The translations under genes and the position numbers were made by a program. The notes beneath the pieces are model-generated. The model was not told where the DNA came from, made no database searches, and worked only from the letters and a program-made list of their open reading frames with translations. Source: Amycolatopsis sp. FBCC-B4732 (GTDB lineage: Bacteria; Actinomycetota; Actinomycetes; Mycobacteriales; Pseudonocardiaceae). Taken from it: DNA of 64,000 bases. Within the stretch, counting starts at the first letter, position 1. Each line of letters begins with the position of its first letter. The stretch covers positions 644,001-708,000 of the forward strand of contig NZ_CP095376.1 of assembly GCF_023008405.1 (NCBI RefSeq), given 5' to 3'. Shown one piece after another: positions 1-9,126 of this stretch.

Positions 1-1
1 G

Positions 2-1687
2 CAGCTGGAGGAGCGGTTCGGGCGGGCCGAGGAGGCCATCGCTTGCCTGTACCGCTCACGGGCGGCGGAGCAGCTGCACGCGCGGGCCCGGCGGCAGGCG
101 TGCAGTGTGCTGGCCGGCGAGTTCGGGACCGGCGAGCCGGCTTCGGTGGATCTGGACGAGGTGTTGAAGGCGGTGCCGTCGCGGCCGGTTCCGGTGGTTG
201 CCGAGCCGTCGCCTCCGTCGCCCGCTTGGTCGTTCGGCCGTGAGCCGGCGCCGGGCTGGTCGTTCGAGCGGCCGCGGGCGACCGCTGACGCGGCCGAGAC
301 GACGGTGATGCCGGCGATCCGTGACGAGCCGGCGCCCCGGCGCGCGGAGCCGGTCGTGGTGGAGCGGCGGCCGGTGGGTCGTCCTGAGCCTCGGGTGGTG
401 CCGAAGGCGGAGCCCGTGCGGGCTGAAGTTGAGCGCGGGCGGCAACCGGAGTTCCGGGCTGAGCCGCGGCTCGATCCCATCGAGGTGCACTCGGCGGGGG
501 AGCGCGGACGTCAGGCGGCGCCTGGCGAGGTGCCGTCTGAACGTCGGAGCGGCGCGGAGCCCGTTGGGGCTGGGCGCGGGCGCGACGCTGAGCCCGTCGA
601 AGTGCGGTCTGGGCGTGAGGCGAGGCCCGACGAGATGCGGTCGGAGCGCGGCCGCGACGGCGGGCCCGTTGAGGTGCGGTCTGGGCGTGACGCGGGGCCC
701 GTGGACGTGCCGTCGGAGCGCGGGCGGGAGGCGGGCCACCGGTCCGAGCCCGTTCGTGAGCGGCAGCCGGGGCAGCGAGCCGAGGCCGAGCGTGGCCGTG
801 AAGCCGAGCCGGTCGAAGTCCGGTCCGGGGGGAAGCGCAGGCGGGATCCGGAGCCGGTGGAGGCGCCGTCCGAGCCGGACTTCCGGTCCGAGCCCGTCGA
901 GGTGCGGGCCGAACGGCAGCCGGACTTCCGGTCCGAGCCGGTGGAGGCCCGGTCCGCCCGTGCGCCGGGACCGGAGCCTGCTGAGGCCGAACCGGCGAGC
1001 GGGAAGACGAAGTTCTCGTGGGCCGCGCTGGCCGAAGCCCGGCTGAAGGAAACCGCGGCCGAACGGGAATCGGCGCCCACGCGCATCACTCCCGCCTTGC
1101 CGCTCGCTCCCGAGCCCGCGGCCGAGCGTGAACCCGAGCCGCGGCCGCGACAGGAGCCGCAGCCCTCGACCCGGCACGACGCTGAGCACGGGTCCGTCGC
1201 CGCGCGGTCGGTGCTGGATCGCCTCGGTATTTCGTCTTCCTCCGGGGGTGCCGGGGGCCGTCGACGGGCGGAGGACGCCGAGACCCCCCGCGCCGAGGAA
1301 CGGCCCGAGCCGGAACTCGCGCCGCCGCCGCGGCCGGAGGACCAGCCGCCGTCCGCGCCGGACTACCGCGACGAGGCCGAGCCCTGGCTGCCGCGGCTGC
1401 GGATGCCGCCGACGCTCGAGCCGATGGAGGACTTCGGGCACTGGACGCCGGCTACGGCACCGTTCCCGGAGAGCTACGCCCGTGCGATCGCGGAGGACGA
1501 GCCACCCCCGGACGCCGGCCTCGCCGACCTCCTCGCCCGCGCACTGGCGGAGCACCAGGCAGGCACGGCCAGCGCGGCCGCCCTGGTGAAACAGCTGGGC
1601 TCCCAGGACACGGGCCACCGCAACGGCCACGCCCGCAACGGCCACGGAGCCGACGTCGACTCCCGCCGCCACGGCTACGGCGACTGA
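2..1687 (+). CDS. Low-complexity Glu/Arg/Pro-rich protein, 5' end outside window
   Basis: The frame is open from the first bases of the window, so the true start lies upstream; 561 codons plus the stop are visible. The first ~35 residues look folded and helical (QLEERFGRAEEAIACLYRSR). A long disordered stretch follows, built of loosely repeated units such as EPVEVRSGR and EPVEAPSEPDFRSEP, roughly residues 95-330. The C-terminus returns to an ordered, Ala/Leu-rich segment (LADLLARALAEHQAGTASAA) and a His/Gly/Asn-rich tail. No catalytic motif, signal peptide or membrane segment is visible. I do not recognise the family. The shape, a disordered linker between two short helical ends, would fit a scaffold or regulatory protein, but that is only inference. 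The opposite-strand reading frame over the same region is a composition artefact. Confidence 0.6.
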   Translation, partial: QLEERFGRAEEAIACLYRSRAAEQLHARARRQACSVLAGEFGTGEPASVDLDEVLKAVPSRPVPVVAEPSPPSPAWSFGREPAPGWSFERPRATADAAETTVMPAIRDEPAPRRAEPVVVERRPVGRPEPRVVPKAEPVRAEVERGRQPEFRAEPRLDPIEVHSAGERGRQAAPGEVPSERRSGAEPVGAGRGRDAEPVEVRSGREARPDEMRSERGRDGGPVEVRSGRDAGPVDVPSERGREAGHRSEPVRERQPGQRAEAERGREAEPVEVRSGGKRRRDPEPVEAPSEPDFRSEPVEVRAERQPDFRSEPVEARSARAPGPEPAEAEPASGKTKFSWAALAEARLKETAAERESAPTRITPALPLAPEPAAEREPEPRPRQEPQPSTRHDAEHGSVAARSVLDRLGISSSSGGAGGRRRAEDAETPRAEERPEPELAPPPRPEDQPPSAPDYRDEAEPWLPRLRMPPTLEPMEDFGHWTPATAPFPESYARAIAEDEPPPDAGLADLLARALAEHQAGTASAAALVKQLGSQDTGHRNGHARNGHGADVDSRRHGYGD

Positions 1688-1700
1688 CCCCCTGGGGACC

Positions 1701-1758
1701 GCACCGCCGCGGGAGCGGCCGGCCGGGAGCCCCGGACCCGTCACGGCCGCGGCGGTGC
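1701..1758. terminator. Long-loop hairpin after the first gene
   Basis: A 12-base arm GCACCGCCGCGG at 1701-1712 is exactly complementary to CCGCGGCGGTGC at 1747-1758, with a 34-base loop that is itself GC-rich. It starts 13 bases after the stop codon at 1687. No T-run follows. Terminator function is inferred from position only. Confidence 0.4.
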
Positions 1759-1760
1759 AG

Positions 1761-1811
1761 TGAACGACCCTTTCATGTCGTCGGACGACATGAACGACCC
1801 TTTCATGTCGT
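1761..1811. repeat. 21-bp direct repeat with internal palindrome
   Basis: The 21-base sequence starting TGAACGACCCTTTCATGTCG occurs twice, at 1761-1781 and 1791-1811. The joint between them (1775-1791, ATGTCGTCGGACGACAT) is a palindrome. The remaining intergenic stretch to 2214 carries no gene I can support and presumably holds the gdh promoter. The element resembles the other perfect or near-perfect palindromes in gene-end positions of this window (14602-14647, 17994-18051, 20916-20955). Confidence 0.6.
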
Positions 1812-2214
1812 TTTCAGGGCCGGGAGCGTTCGCCCGGCCGGCCTCCCGTCGGTGAGACACCCCGTTTCGTCGCCGACCTGCCCGTGCCTCCGCCGCCCCC
1901 GGGTCCCGGGCACCACGGGGTCGCCGACCGGCCGACAACGTTCGCCGAGCGGTGTCAGGAGACGAAAGCTGAACCGATCACGTTGGACACGTGGCGTCCC
2001 GCGTGGCTGGTCAGCGCCGCGCGACCAGCGCCAACACAACCGGCCGGTAGCTTTACCGATCCGGCAAATTCCCTGGCCCAAAAGGGTTTTTCGGCCCCGA
2101 CCAACGTCTGGGTCTTCGTGTGGACCCGCGGCCCGGCGCATTAGTGTGGGGTGAGTCCGGCTCAACGACGAGCCGGCGCGGTGCCACCTCACGCAAACTG
2201 GAGAGTTGTCTCAA

Positions 2215-5200
2215 ATGAGCTCGACCGGAGTCTCGTCCCCATCCGGAACCGGCGCGGAAACCGAACCCGAGTTCGGCCAGCGCGCCCCGGCCAGCCCGGA
2301 GCAGATCAGGGACGACCTGATCGACGCGGCCGCGGGGCTGGCGCCGGAGATCGGTGAGCTCATCCGGCTGTACTACCGGCACATCCCGGCCGAAGAGATC
2401 GTCGGCGACGAGGCCGTGAACCTCGTCGGGGCGGTGCGGTCGCACCTGCAGCTGGCCAAGCACCGGATGCCCGGCCGCCCGGCGGTGCGGCTGCTGAACC
2501 CGACCGTCGCCGAAGACGGGTGGGCTCGCGAGGCCACCGTCGTGCAGGTCGTCACCGACGACATGCCCTACCTCGTCGACTCGATCGCCGCGGAGTTCGC
2601 GCGCGACGGGGTGCAGGTGCAGCGGATCGTCCACCCGATCGTCGTCGTCACCCGCGACCTGACCGGTGAGCTGCAGGAAGTCCACCCCGACGCCGACCCG
2701 GGCGAGCCGCCCGTGAACTCGGCGGCCGAGTCGTGGATGTACATCGAGATCGACTTCGTCACCGACCGCAACCGCGCCCGCGAGCTCGACAACCGGCTCT
2801 CCAGCGTGCTCGGGGACGTCCGCGAGGTCGTCGAGGACGCCGAGAAGATGGCCCAGACGGCCTGCCAGCTGGCGAGCGAGCTCGAGACCGACCCGCCGAA
2901 GCTGCCCCAAGCCGAGGTCGCCGAGGGCGCGCGGCTGCTGCGCTGGCTGGCCGACGGCCACTTCACCTTCCTCGGCTACCGCCGCTACGAGCTGATCGAC
3001 AACCCGCACCCGGACTCCGACGACCCGGCCCTGCGCGCGGTCCTGGCTTCCGGCCTCGGCGTGCTGCGCCAGGACAGCCTCGCCGCGCGCGGCCTCACCG
3101 CCGGGCCGGACACCGCCGCCACCGCGCTCGCGCCGTCGCTGCTGGTGCTGACCCAGGCGAGCGCGCCCTCGACCGTGCACCGGCCGGTCTACCCGTACTA
3201 CGTCGGCGTGAAGACGTTCGACGCCGACGGCACCGTCACCGGCGAGCACCGCTTCCTCGGCATGTTCACCACCACCGCGCTGCACGAGAATGTCCTCGAC
3301 ATCCCGGTGGTGTGCAAGCGGGTCCGCGAGGTCATCCACCGCGCCGGCTTCCCGATGGAGTCCTTCTCCGGCCAGCGGATGCTCGAAGTCCTGCAGAACT
3401 GGCCGCGCGCCGACCTGTTCTCCGCCGACACCGACTCGCTGTACGCGACGACGACCGGCGCGATCACGCTGTCCGACCGGCGGCGGCTGCGGCTGTTCCT
3501 GCGGCGCGACCCGTACGGCCGCTTCTACTCCTGCCTCGTCTACCTCCCGCAGGACCGCTACACGACGCGGTCGCGGCTGGCGATGCAGGAAGTCCTGCTC
3601 GAAGAGCTCGAAGGCACCCAGCTCGAGTACAGCGCCCGGATCGGGGAAACCGTGCTGGCGCAGGTGCACTTCATGGTGCACACCGACCCGGCGCGCCGCC
3701 TGGAGCCGGACACGCAGCGGATCCAGGAGCGGCTCAACACCGCGGTCCGCAGCTGGGACGACCGGATGGTCGAGGCGGTGCTCGACGAGCGCCGCGAGCG
3801 CTCGGACGGCGGCGTCGCGGTCGGGATCGTCGGCGAGGAGTCGGCGACCGAGCAGGGCCAGCGCTACGCGGGCGTGTTCCCCGAGGGCTACAAGGAGGAC
3901 TTCACCGCCGAAGAGGCGCTGGGCGACCTCCGCGCCCTCGATTCGCTGACCGACGAGGGCGACCTCGCGCTGTCGTTCTACCTGCCGGCCGACGCCGAGC
4001 CCGGTGAGCGGCGCTTCAAGCTCTACCTGCGCGGCGAGGGCGTGACGCTGTCCAAGGTGCTGCCGGTGCTGCAGGCCATGGGCGTCGAGGTCGTCGACGA
4101 GCGGCCGTACGAGCTGCACCGCGAGGACGGCGGCGCGTGCTGGATCTACGACTTCGGCCTGCGCATCGACCAGCAGGTCATCGCCAAGACCGGCGCCGAG
4201 GCGATCACCGAGCTGCGCGACCGCTTCCAGGACGCCTTCGAGGCCGCCTGGCGCGGCGACGCCGAGGTCGACGGCCTCAACGGGCTCGTCCTGCGGGCGG
4301 GCCTCACCTGGCGCCAGGTCGCCGTGCTGCGCGCGTACTCGCGGTACCTGCGCCAGGCCGGCAGCGCGTTCTCCCAGGACTACATCCAGAACACGCTGCT
4401 GAACCACACGCAGGTCGCGACGAAGCTGCTGCGGCTGTTCGAGGCCCGCTTCGACCCGAAGCTGAACGACACCGACCGCGAAGCCGCCACCGAAGCGCTG
4501 GCGAGCGAGCTCGGCTCGATGATCGACGAGGTCACCAGCCTCGACGAGGACCGGATCCTGCGCCGCCTGATGGCCGTCATCCAGGCCACCCTGCGGACGA
4601 ACTACCACGTCACCGACGCCGCCGGGGCCAACCGCACGTACCTGGCGATCAAGCTCGACCCGGCCGGCGTGCCCGAGCTGCCCGAGCCGCGGCCGAAGTT
4701 CGAGATCTTCGTGTACTCGCCGCGCGTCGAGGGCGTGCACCTGCGCTTCGGCGAGGTCGCGCGCGGCGGCCTGCGCTGGTCGGACCGGCGCGAGGACTTC
4801 CGCACCGAGATCCTCGGCCTGGTCAAGGCGCAGGCGGTGAAGAACGCGGTGATCGTGCCGGTCGGCGCGAAGGGCGGCTTCGTCGTGAAGCGCCCGCCGG
4901 CCGCGACCGGTGACGCGAGCATCGACCGCGACGCCCAGCTCACCGAGGGCATCGCCTGCTACCGCATGTTCATCTCCGGCCTGCTCGACCTGACCGACAA
5001 CCGGATCGAGGGCAAGACCGTGCCCGCGCCGGGCGTCGTCCGGCACGACGCCGACGACTCCTACCTGGTCGTCGCGGCGGACAAGGGCACCGCGAAGTTC
5101 TCCGACATCGCCAACGAGGTCTCCGGCCAGTACGGCTTCTGGCTGGGCGACGCGTTCGCCTCCGGCGGCTCGGTCGGCTACGACCACAAGGCCATGGGCA

Positions 5201-7200
5201 TCACGGCGAAGGGTGCCTGGGAGAGCGTCAAGCGGCACTTCCGCGAGCTGGGCAAGGACACCCAGACCGAGGACTTCACCGTCGTCGGCATCGGCGACAT
5301 GATGGGCGACGTCTTCGGCAACGGCATGCTGCTGTCCGAGCACATCCGGCTGGTCGCGGCGTTCAACCACATGCACGTCTTCCTCGACCCGAACCCGGAG
5401 GCGGCCGTAACATTTGCCGAGCGGCGCCGGCTGTTCGACCTCCCGCGCAGCTCGTGGGACGACTACGACCGCTCGCTGATCAGCGAGGGCGGCGGGATCT
5501 ACCCGCGCACGGCGAAGTCGATCCCGATCAGCCCGCAGGTGCGCGAGGCCCTCGGCCTCGAGGAGGGCGTCACCGCGCTGGCTCCGATGGACCTCATCCA
5601 GGCGATCCTGCTGGCGCCCGTCGAACTCCTGTGGAACGGCGGCATCGGCACCTACGTCAAGGCGGAGACCGAGACCCACGCCGCCGCCGGCGACAAGGCC
5701 AACGACGCCATCCGCGTCGACGGCAAGCAGCTGCGCGTGAAGGTGTTCGGCGAGGGCGGCAACCTCGGCCTCACGCAGCTGGGCCGGATCGAGTTCGCCC
5801 GCAACGGCGGCAAGATCAACACCGACGCGCTCGACAACTCGGCCGGCGTCGACTGCTCCGACCACGAGGTCAACATCAAGATCCTGCTCGACCACCTGGT
5901 GCAGACCGGGAAGCTCGAGGAGGCCCAGCGCAACGAGCTCCTGGCCGAGATGACCGACGAGGTCGGCGCGCTGGTGCTGGCGGACAACTACCGGCAGAAC
6001 GCCGTCCTCGGCGTCAGCCGGGCGCACGCCGCGCCGATGCTTTCGGTGCACCAGCGGCAGGTCCAGGCGCTGGTCTCCGCGGGCGCGTTCGACCGCAAGC
6101 TCGAAGCGCTGCCGAGCAACTCGGAGTTCCGTGAGCTGGAGAAGGCGGGCAAGGGCCTCACGTCGCCGGAGCTGGCGACGCTGCTCGCCCACGTCAAGCT
6201 GGAGCTGAAGGACGAGCTGCTGGCCAGCGACCTGCCCGACTCGCAGGTGTTCGCCGGCCGGCTGCCCGAGTACTTCCCGGTGCCGCTGCGCGAGCGGTTC
6301 GCCTCCGCGATCGGCGAGCACCCGCTGCGCCGCCAGATCATCACCACGCTCATCGCCAACGAAGTGGTCGACGGCGGCGGCATCTCCTTCGTCTACCGGC
6401 TGATGGAGGAGATGAACGCGACCGCGACCGACGCGGTGCGCGCGTACGCGGTGGTGACGCGGGTGTTCGACCTGCCCGCGCTGTGGGCGGAGATCGACGC
6501 GCTCGACAACGTCGTGTCCACCGACGTCGCGGACAGCATGGTGCTGGAGACGCGGCGGCTGCTCGACCGGGCCGCGCGCTGGTTCCTCACCAACCGGCCG
6601 CAGCCGCTGGCCCCGCTGGCGGAGATCAACCGGTTCAGCCGGGTGCTCGGCAAGCTCGTCCCGAAGATCGGCGACCTCCTGCGCGGCCGCGAGGCGGAGT
6701 CGGTGCAGAAGCACGTGGACGAGCTGATCGAAGCGAAGGTGCCCGAGGGCCTGGCCCGCCGGGTGTCGCTGCTGCTGCACACCTTCGGCCTGCTCGACGT
6801 CACCGACGTGGCCGAGCTCGCCGAACAGCAGATCGGCGTGGACGCGACGCACAGCCCGGCCGAGACGGCGGAGCTGTACTACGCGCTCTCGGACCACCTG
6901 GACGTCGACAAGATGCTCACCGAGATCAGCGCGCTGGAACGCGGCAACCGCTGGCACGCCCTCGCACGGCTTTCGCTGCGCGACGACGTCTACGGCTCGC
7001 TGCGGGCGATCACGCTGGACGCGTTGCGGCACAGCGATCCCGGCTCGTCCGCGGACGCCAAGATCGCGCAGTGGGAGAAGACGAATTCCTCGCGGCTGCA
7101 GCGGGCTCGCGTCGCGCTGGACGAGATCCACAAGTCCGGCCGGCTCGACCTCGCGACGCTTTCGGTGGCGGCCCGGCAGATCCGGAGCACGGTGCGGTGA
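2215..7200 (+). CDS. gdh: NAD-specific glutamate dehydrogenase, large (GDH-180) type
   Basis: This enzyme converts glutamate to 2-oxoglutarate and ammonia with NAD+ in the cytoplasm. The protein is 1661 residues, the usual length of the large actinobacterial class (Rv2476c and the Streptomyces clavuligerus enzyme). The N-terminal half is the regulatory region. The catalytic core shows GGLRWSDRREDFRTEILGL, then VKNAVIVPVGAKGGF near residues 870-895, and the dinucleotide-binding side continues with GIGDMMGDVFGNGML. I chose the ATG at 2215, behind GGAG at 2200-2203, over the in-frame TTG three codons upstream. The stop overlaps the start of the next gene (GTGA at 7197-7200), so the downstream thioesterase gene is translationally coupled. 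Confidence 0.95.
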   Translation: MSSTGVSSPSGTGAETEPEFGQRAPASPEQIRDDLIDAAAGLAPEIGELIRLYYRHIPAEEIVGDEAVNLVGAVRSHLQLAKHRMPGRPAVRLLNPTVAEDGWAREATVVQVVTDDMPYLVDSIAAEFARDGVQVQRIVHPIVVVTRDLTGELQEVHPDADPGEPPVNSAAESWMYIEIDFVTDRNRARELDNRLSSVLGDVREVVEDAEKMAQTACQLASELETDPPKLPQAEVAEGARLLRWLADGHFTFLGYRRYELIDNPHPDSDDPALRAVLASGLGVLRQDSLAARGLTAGPDTAATALAPSLLVLTQASAPSTVHRPVYPYYVGVKTFDADGTVTGEHRFLGMFTTTALHENVLDIPVVCKRVREVIHRAGFPMESFSGQRMLEVLQNWPRADLFSADTDSLYATTTGAITLSDRRRLRLFLRRDPYGRFYSCLVYLPQDRYTTRSRLAMQEVLLEELEGTQLEYSARIGETVLAQVHFMVHTDPARRLEPDTQRIQERLNTAVRSWDDRMVEAVLDERRERSDGGVAVGIVGEESATEQGQRYAGVFPEGYKEDFTAEEALGDLRALDSLTDEGDLALSFYLPADAEPGERRFKLYLRGEGVTLSKVLPVLQAMGVEVVDERPYELHREDGGACWIYDFGLRIDQQVIAKTGAEAITELRDRFQDAFEAAWRGDAEVDGLNGLVLRAGLTWRQVAVLRAYSRYLRQAGSAFSQDYIQNTLLNHTQVATKLLRLFEARFDPKLNDTDREAATEALASELGSMIDEVTSLDEDRILRRLMAVIQATLRTNYHVTDAAGANRTYLAIKLDPAGVPELPEPRPKFEIFVYSPRVEGVHLRFGEVARGGLRWSDRREDFRTEILGLVKAQAVKNAVIVPVGAKGGFVVKRPPAATGDASIDRDAQLTEGIACYRMFISGLLDLTDNRIEGKTVPAPGVVRHDADDSYLVVAADKGTAKFSDIANEVSGQYGFWLGDAFASGGSVGYDHKAMGITAKGAWESVKRHFRELGKDTQTEDFTVVGIGDMMGDVFGNGMLLSEHIRLVAAFNHMHVFLDPNPEAAVTFAERRRLFDLPRSSWDDYDRSLISEGGGIYPRTAKSIPISPQVREALGLEEGVTALAPMDLIQAILLAPVELLWNGGIGTYVKAETETHAAAGDKANDAIRVDGKQLRVKVFGEGGNLGLTQLGRIEFARNGGKINTDALDNSAGVDCSDHEVNIKILLDHLVQTGKLEEAQRNELLAEMTDEVGALVLADNYRQNAVLGVSRAHAAPMLSVHQRQVQALVSAGAFDRKLEALPSNSEFRELEKAGKGLTSPELATLLAHVKLELKDELLASDLPDSQVFAGRLPEYFPVPLRERFASAIGEHPLRRQIITTLIANEVVDGGGISFVYRLMEEMNATATDAVRAYAVVTRVFDLPALWAEIDALDNVVSTDVADSMVLETRRLLDRAARWFLTNRPQPLAPLAEINRFSRVLGKLVPKIGDLLRGREAESVQKHVDELIEAKVPEGLARRVSLLLHTFGLLDVTDVAELAEQQIGVDATHSPAETAELYYALSDHLDVDKMLTEISALERGNRWHALARLSLRDDVYGSLRAITLDALRHSDPGSSADAKIAQWEKTNSSRLQRARVALDEIHKSGRLDLATLSVAARQIRSTVR

Positions 7201-7616
7201 CCTACGTTGCGCACGTCCGTCCGCGCTGGACGGACATGGACGTCTACGGCCACATCAACCACGCGAAGATGGTGACGCTGCTCGAAGAGGCGCGCATCCC
7301 GCTGCTGTTCAAGGGCGCCGTCGAGGCGGGGCTCGACCAGCTGCCGAAAGGCATCGTCGTGGTCAAGCTGGAGGTGGCCTACAAGGCGCCGATAGTGGTG
7401 TCCGGGCAGGAACTGCGGGTCGGCATCGACCTGACGGAGCTGCGCGCGGCGAGCTTCACGCTCGCCTACCGCGTCCACACCGGGCCCGCCGGAACCGACC
7501 CGGTCGCGGTCACCGCGGAGACGGTGCTGGCGCCGTACGACACGGTCGCGTTGCGGCCGCGTAGGCTCAGCCCGCCCGAGTCGGATTTTCTGAAGCAGGG
7601 GTTCGCGGATGCCTGA
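7197..7616 (+). CDS. Hotdog-fold acyl-CoA thioesterase
   Basis: A 139-residue single-domain hotdog protein of the 4-hydroxybenzoyl-CoA thioesterase/YbgC type. The signature segment RWTDMDVYGHINHAKMVTLLEEARI is near the N-terminus, with the Asp of the WTDMD motif and GHINH as expected for the active-site region. It would hydrolyse a cytoplasmic acyl-CoA; the substrate is not evident. The GTG start at 7197 overlaps the gdh stop by four bases and the gene overlaps the next one by eight, so all three are one transcript. The same gdh-thioesterase pair is found in mycobacteria (Rv2476c-Rv2475c). Confidence 0.88.
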   Translation: MTYVAHVRPRWTDMDVYGHINHAKMVTLLEEARIPLLFKGAVEAGLDQLPKGIVVVKLEVAYKAPIVVSGQELRVGIDLTELRAASFTLAYRVHTGPAGTDPVAVTAETVLAPYDTVALRPRRLSPPESDFLKQGFADA

Positions 7617-8244
7617 GTTGTTCGTGCCGGACGCGGCGGACCGGGAGACCCTCGGTGCGTTCGTCGCCCGCGCGGTCCGGCTGGACGGCCAGACGGCCGT
7701 CCGGCTGCGCCAGCGTGGCGACGGCGTGGTGGAAGCCTGGACGGCGACGCCGTTCGAGTGCTTCGCGACGCGCGCGGTGGCCGGGGACGTCACGCCCGGC
7801 GACGTCACGGTGTCCGGCAACGAGCTGCTCGCCGCGCTGACCGTGGCGGGCGGGCCGAAGATGGACCCGGGCCCGGCCCGCGACCTGCTGTGGCACGGCG
7901 AGCTGCCGCCGTCCGGCCGCTGGCCGCTGATCGACGAGCTGCCGGCGCGGGTCGTCGCGGAGCTGGCCGACCGCGGCGTGACGCTGGCCAGGGACAACGC
8001 CGGCCCGCACGGCAACCCGCCGTCGTCGCTGATGGACCAGGCGGTGCTGACCGTGTCCGGTGAAGCGACCGAGGTCAAGGTCCAGATGCGCTGCCTGTTC
8101 GCGATGTCGGGCATGGGTTTCGTGGACTCGGACCTGGCGGAGGACGTCGTCCGCGTGTCGGCGACGGACTCGTGGCTGCGCCTGGACGCGCGCTACGGCG
8201 CGATCGTGCGGCGCCGCCACGCGCTGCTGCCGCTGTTGTTCTGA
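7609..8244 (+). CDS. Conserved actinobacterial hypothetical protein (Rv2474c-like position)
   Basis: A 211-residue soluble protein with no signal peptide, membrane segment or catalytic motif that I can name. It has a conserved-looking core (PARDLLWHGELPPSGRWPLI, then NPPSSLMDQAVLTVSG) and an Arg-rich C-terminus ending in LLPLLF. It overlaps the thioesterase gene by eight bases and so is co-translated with gdh and the thioesterase. In Mycobacterium tuberculosis a hypothetical protein of similar length (Rv2474c) holds this place. The function is unknown; the operon suggests a link to glutamate or acyl-CoA metabolism, which is inference only. Confidence 0.8.
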   Translation: MPELFVPDAADRETLGAFVARAVRLDGQTAVRLRQRGDGVVEAWTATPFECFATRAVAGDVTPGDVTVSGNELLAALTVAGGPKMDPGPARDLLWHGELPPSGRWPLIDELPARVVAELADRGVTLARDNAGPHGNPPSSLMDQAVLTVSGEATEVKVQMRCLFAMSGMGFVDSDLAEDVVRVSATDSWLRLDARYGAIVRRRHALLPLLF

Positions 8245-8257
8245 CGGATTCCTTACG

Positions 8258-8290
8258 GGGTGCCACCGGTGCGCGCCACCGGTGGCACCC
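8258..8290. terminator. 14-bp perfect hairpin
   Basis: Arms GGGTGCCACCGGTG at 8258-8271 and CACCGGTGGCACCC at 8277-8290 pair perfectly around a five-base loop. It lies 14 bases after the stop at 8244 and only eight bases before the ATG at 8298, so it can end the gdh operon and also hide or expose the start of the small downstream gene. No T-run follows. Confidence 0.6.
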
Positions 8291-8297
8291 TGGAGCC

Positions 8298-8546
8298 ATG
8301 AAGCCGGACGACGACCCGACCGCGGACTTCCTCGACGCCGTACGCGCCGAGGACACGCCGTGGCGGCGGGACCGTCCGGTGGGTGAGCCGGCGCCGGAGC
8401 GCGCCGAAAGACCTGAGAGGTGGGGCCGCACGCGTGCGGCGGGCCGGGCGGCTGCCCAGGCGGCGCCCTACCTCCAGGCCGCGGCGCTGGTGGCGTGGCT
8501 GGCGAGCGGCGCCTTCGACGACGGCTCGGGCGACCAGAGCGGGTAG
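8298..8546 (+). CDS. Small hypothetical protein, 82 residues
   Basis: Starts at ATG 8298 behind GGAG (8292-8295). The N-terminal two thirds are acidic and then Arg/Glu/Pro-rich (DDDPTADFLDAVRAEDTPWRR). The C-terminus has one short hydrophobic stretch (APYLQAAALVAWLASGAF, residues ~55-73) that could be a weak amphipathic or membrane-associated helix. I do not recognise the family. It is convergent with the RibD-like gene, whose stop lies only seven bases away. Codon use is normal for the window, so I take it as real with moderate confidence. Confidence 0.55.
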   Translation: MKPDDDPTADFLDAVRAEDTPWRRDRPVGEPAPERAERPERWGRTRAAGRAAAQAAPYLQAAALVAWLASGAFDDGSGDQSG

Positions 8547-8552
8547 GGGCGG

Positions 8553-9116
8553 TCAGCGCCGCTCGTACCGGGTCAGGACGACCCCACCGGGGAACGTCCG
8601 CGTCTCCACCAGGTTCAGGGGCACCCGGCTGTCGAGCGCGGTGAAGAACGGCGTGCCGCCGCCCACCAGGACCGGGTGGGTGACGATCTCGTACTCGTCG
8701 ACCAGCCCGGCCCGCAGGGCCGCCGCGGCCAGCTTCGGCCCGCCGACCCGCATCCGCCCGCCGTCCCCGGCCTTGAGCCGGGTGATCTCGGCGAGCGGGT
8801 CGCCGGTCACCACGCGGGTGTTCCAGCCGGGCTCGTCCATCTCCGCCGAGGTGAACAGCACCTTGGGCGTGTCCCGCCAGTTCCGCGCGAACGCGATCTC
8901 CGCCGGGGTGGCGCCCGGCAGCTCGTCGGCGGTCGGCCAGTGGGAGCCCATCGTCTCCCACAGCTTGCGCCCGTACAGGAACAGATCGACCGCCTGCTCC
9001 TGCTCGAGCCACCACTCGAACAGCTCGTCACTCGGCTCGCTCCAGCCGAGGTCGCCACCGGGCGCGGTGGTGTAGCCGTCCAGGCTCAGGTTCATCCCGT
9101 AGACCAGTTTCCGCAC
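8553..9116 (-). CDS. Dihydrofolate-reductase-like protein (RibD C-terminal domain)
   Basis: A 187-residue protein of the stand-alone RibD_C/DHFR-fold family common in actinobacteria (YwjB/YyaP-like). Motifs: KLVYGMNLSLDGYTTAPGGD at the N-terminus, LFLYGRKLWETM in the middle, and the nucleotide-binding GGPKLAAAAL followed by LVDEYEIVTHPVLVGGGTPFF. These are typical NADPH-dependent reductases of unknown substrate. The start is the GTG at 9116, with a GAGGGG ribosome binding site about six bases upstream. Longer readings add residues without family similarity. It follows the alpha-glucosidase gene by 10 bases on the same strand and may share its transcript. Confidence 0.82.
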   Translation of the reverse strand: MRKLVYGMNLSLDGYTTAPGGDLGWSEPSDELFEWWLEQEQAVDLFLYGRKLWETMGSHWPTADELPGATPAEIAFARNWRDTPKVLFTSAEMDEPGWNTRVVTGDPLAEITRLKAGDGGRMRVGGPKLAAAALRAGLVDEYEIVTHPVLVGGGTPFFTALDSRVPLNLVETRTFPGGVVLTRYERR

Positions 9117-9126
9117 GCCAACCCCC

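Noticed and set aside
2053..7131. 1692-codon minus-strand frame opposite gdh
   Set aside because: Composition shadow of a high-GC gene; low-complexity Arg/Val/Asp/Leu protein with no motifs. The plus strand has full glutamate dehydrogenase similarity.
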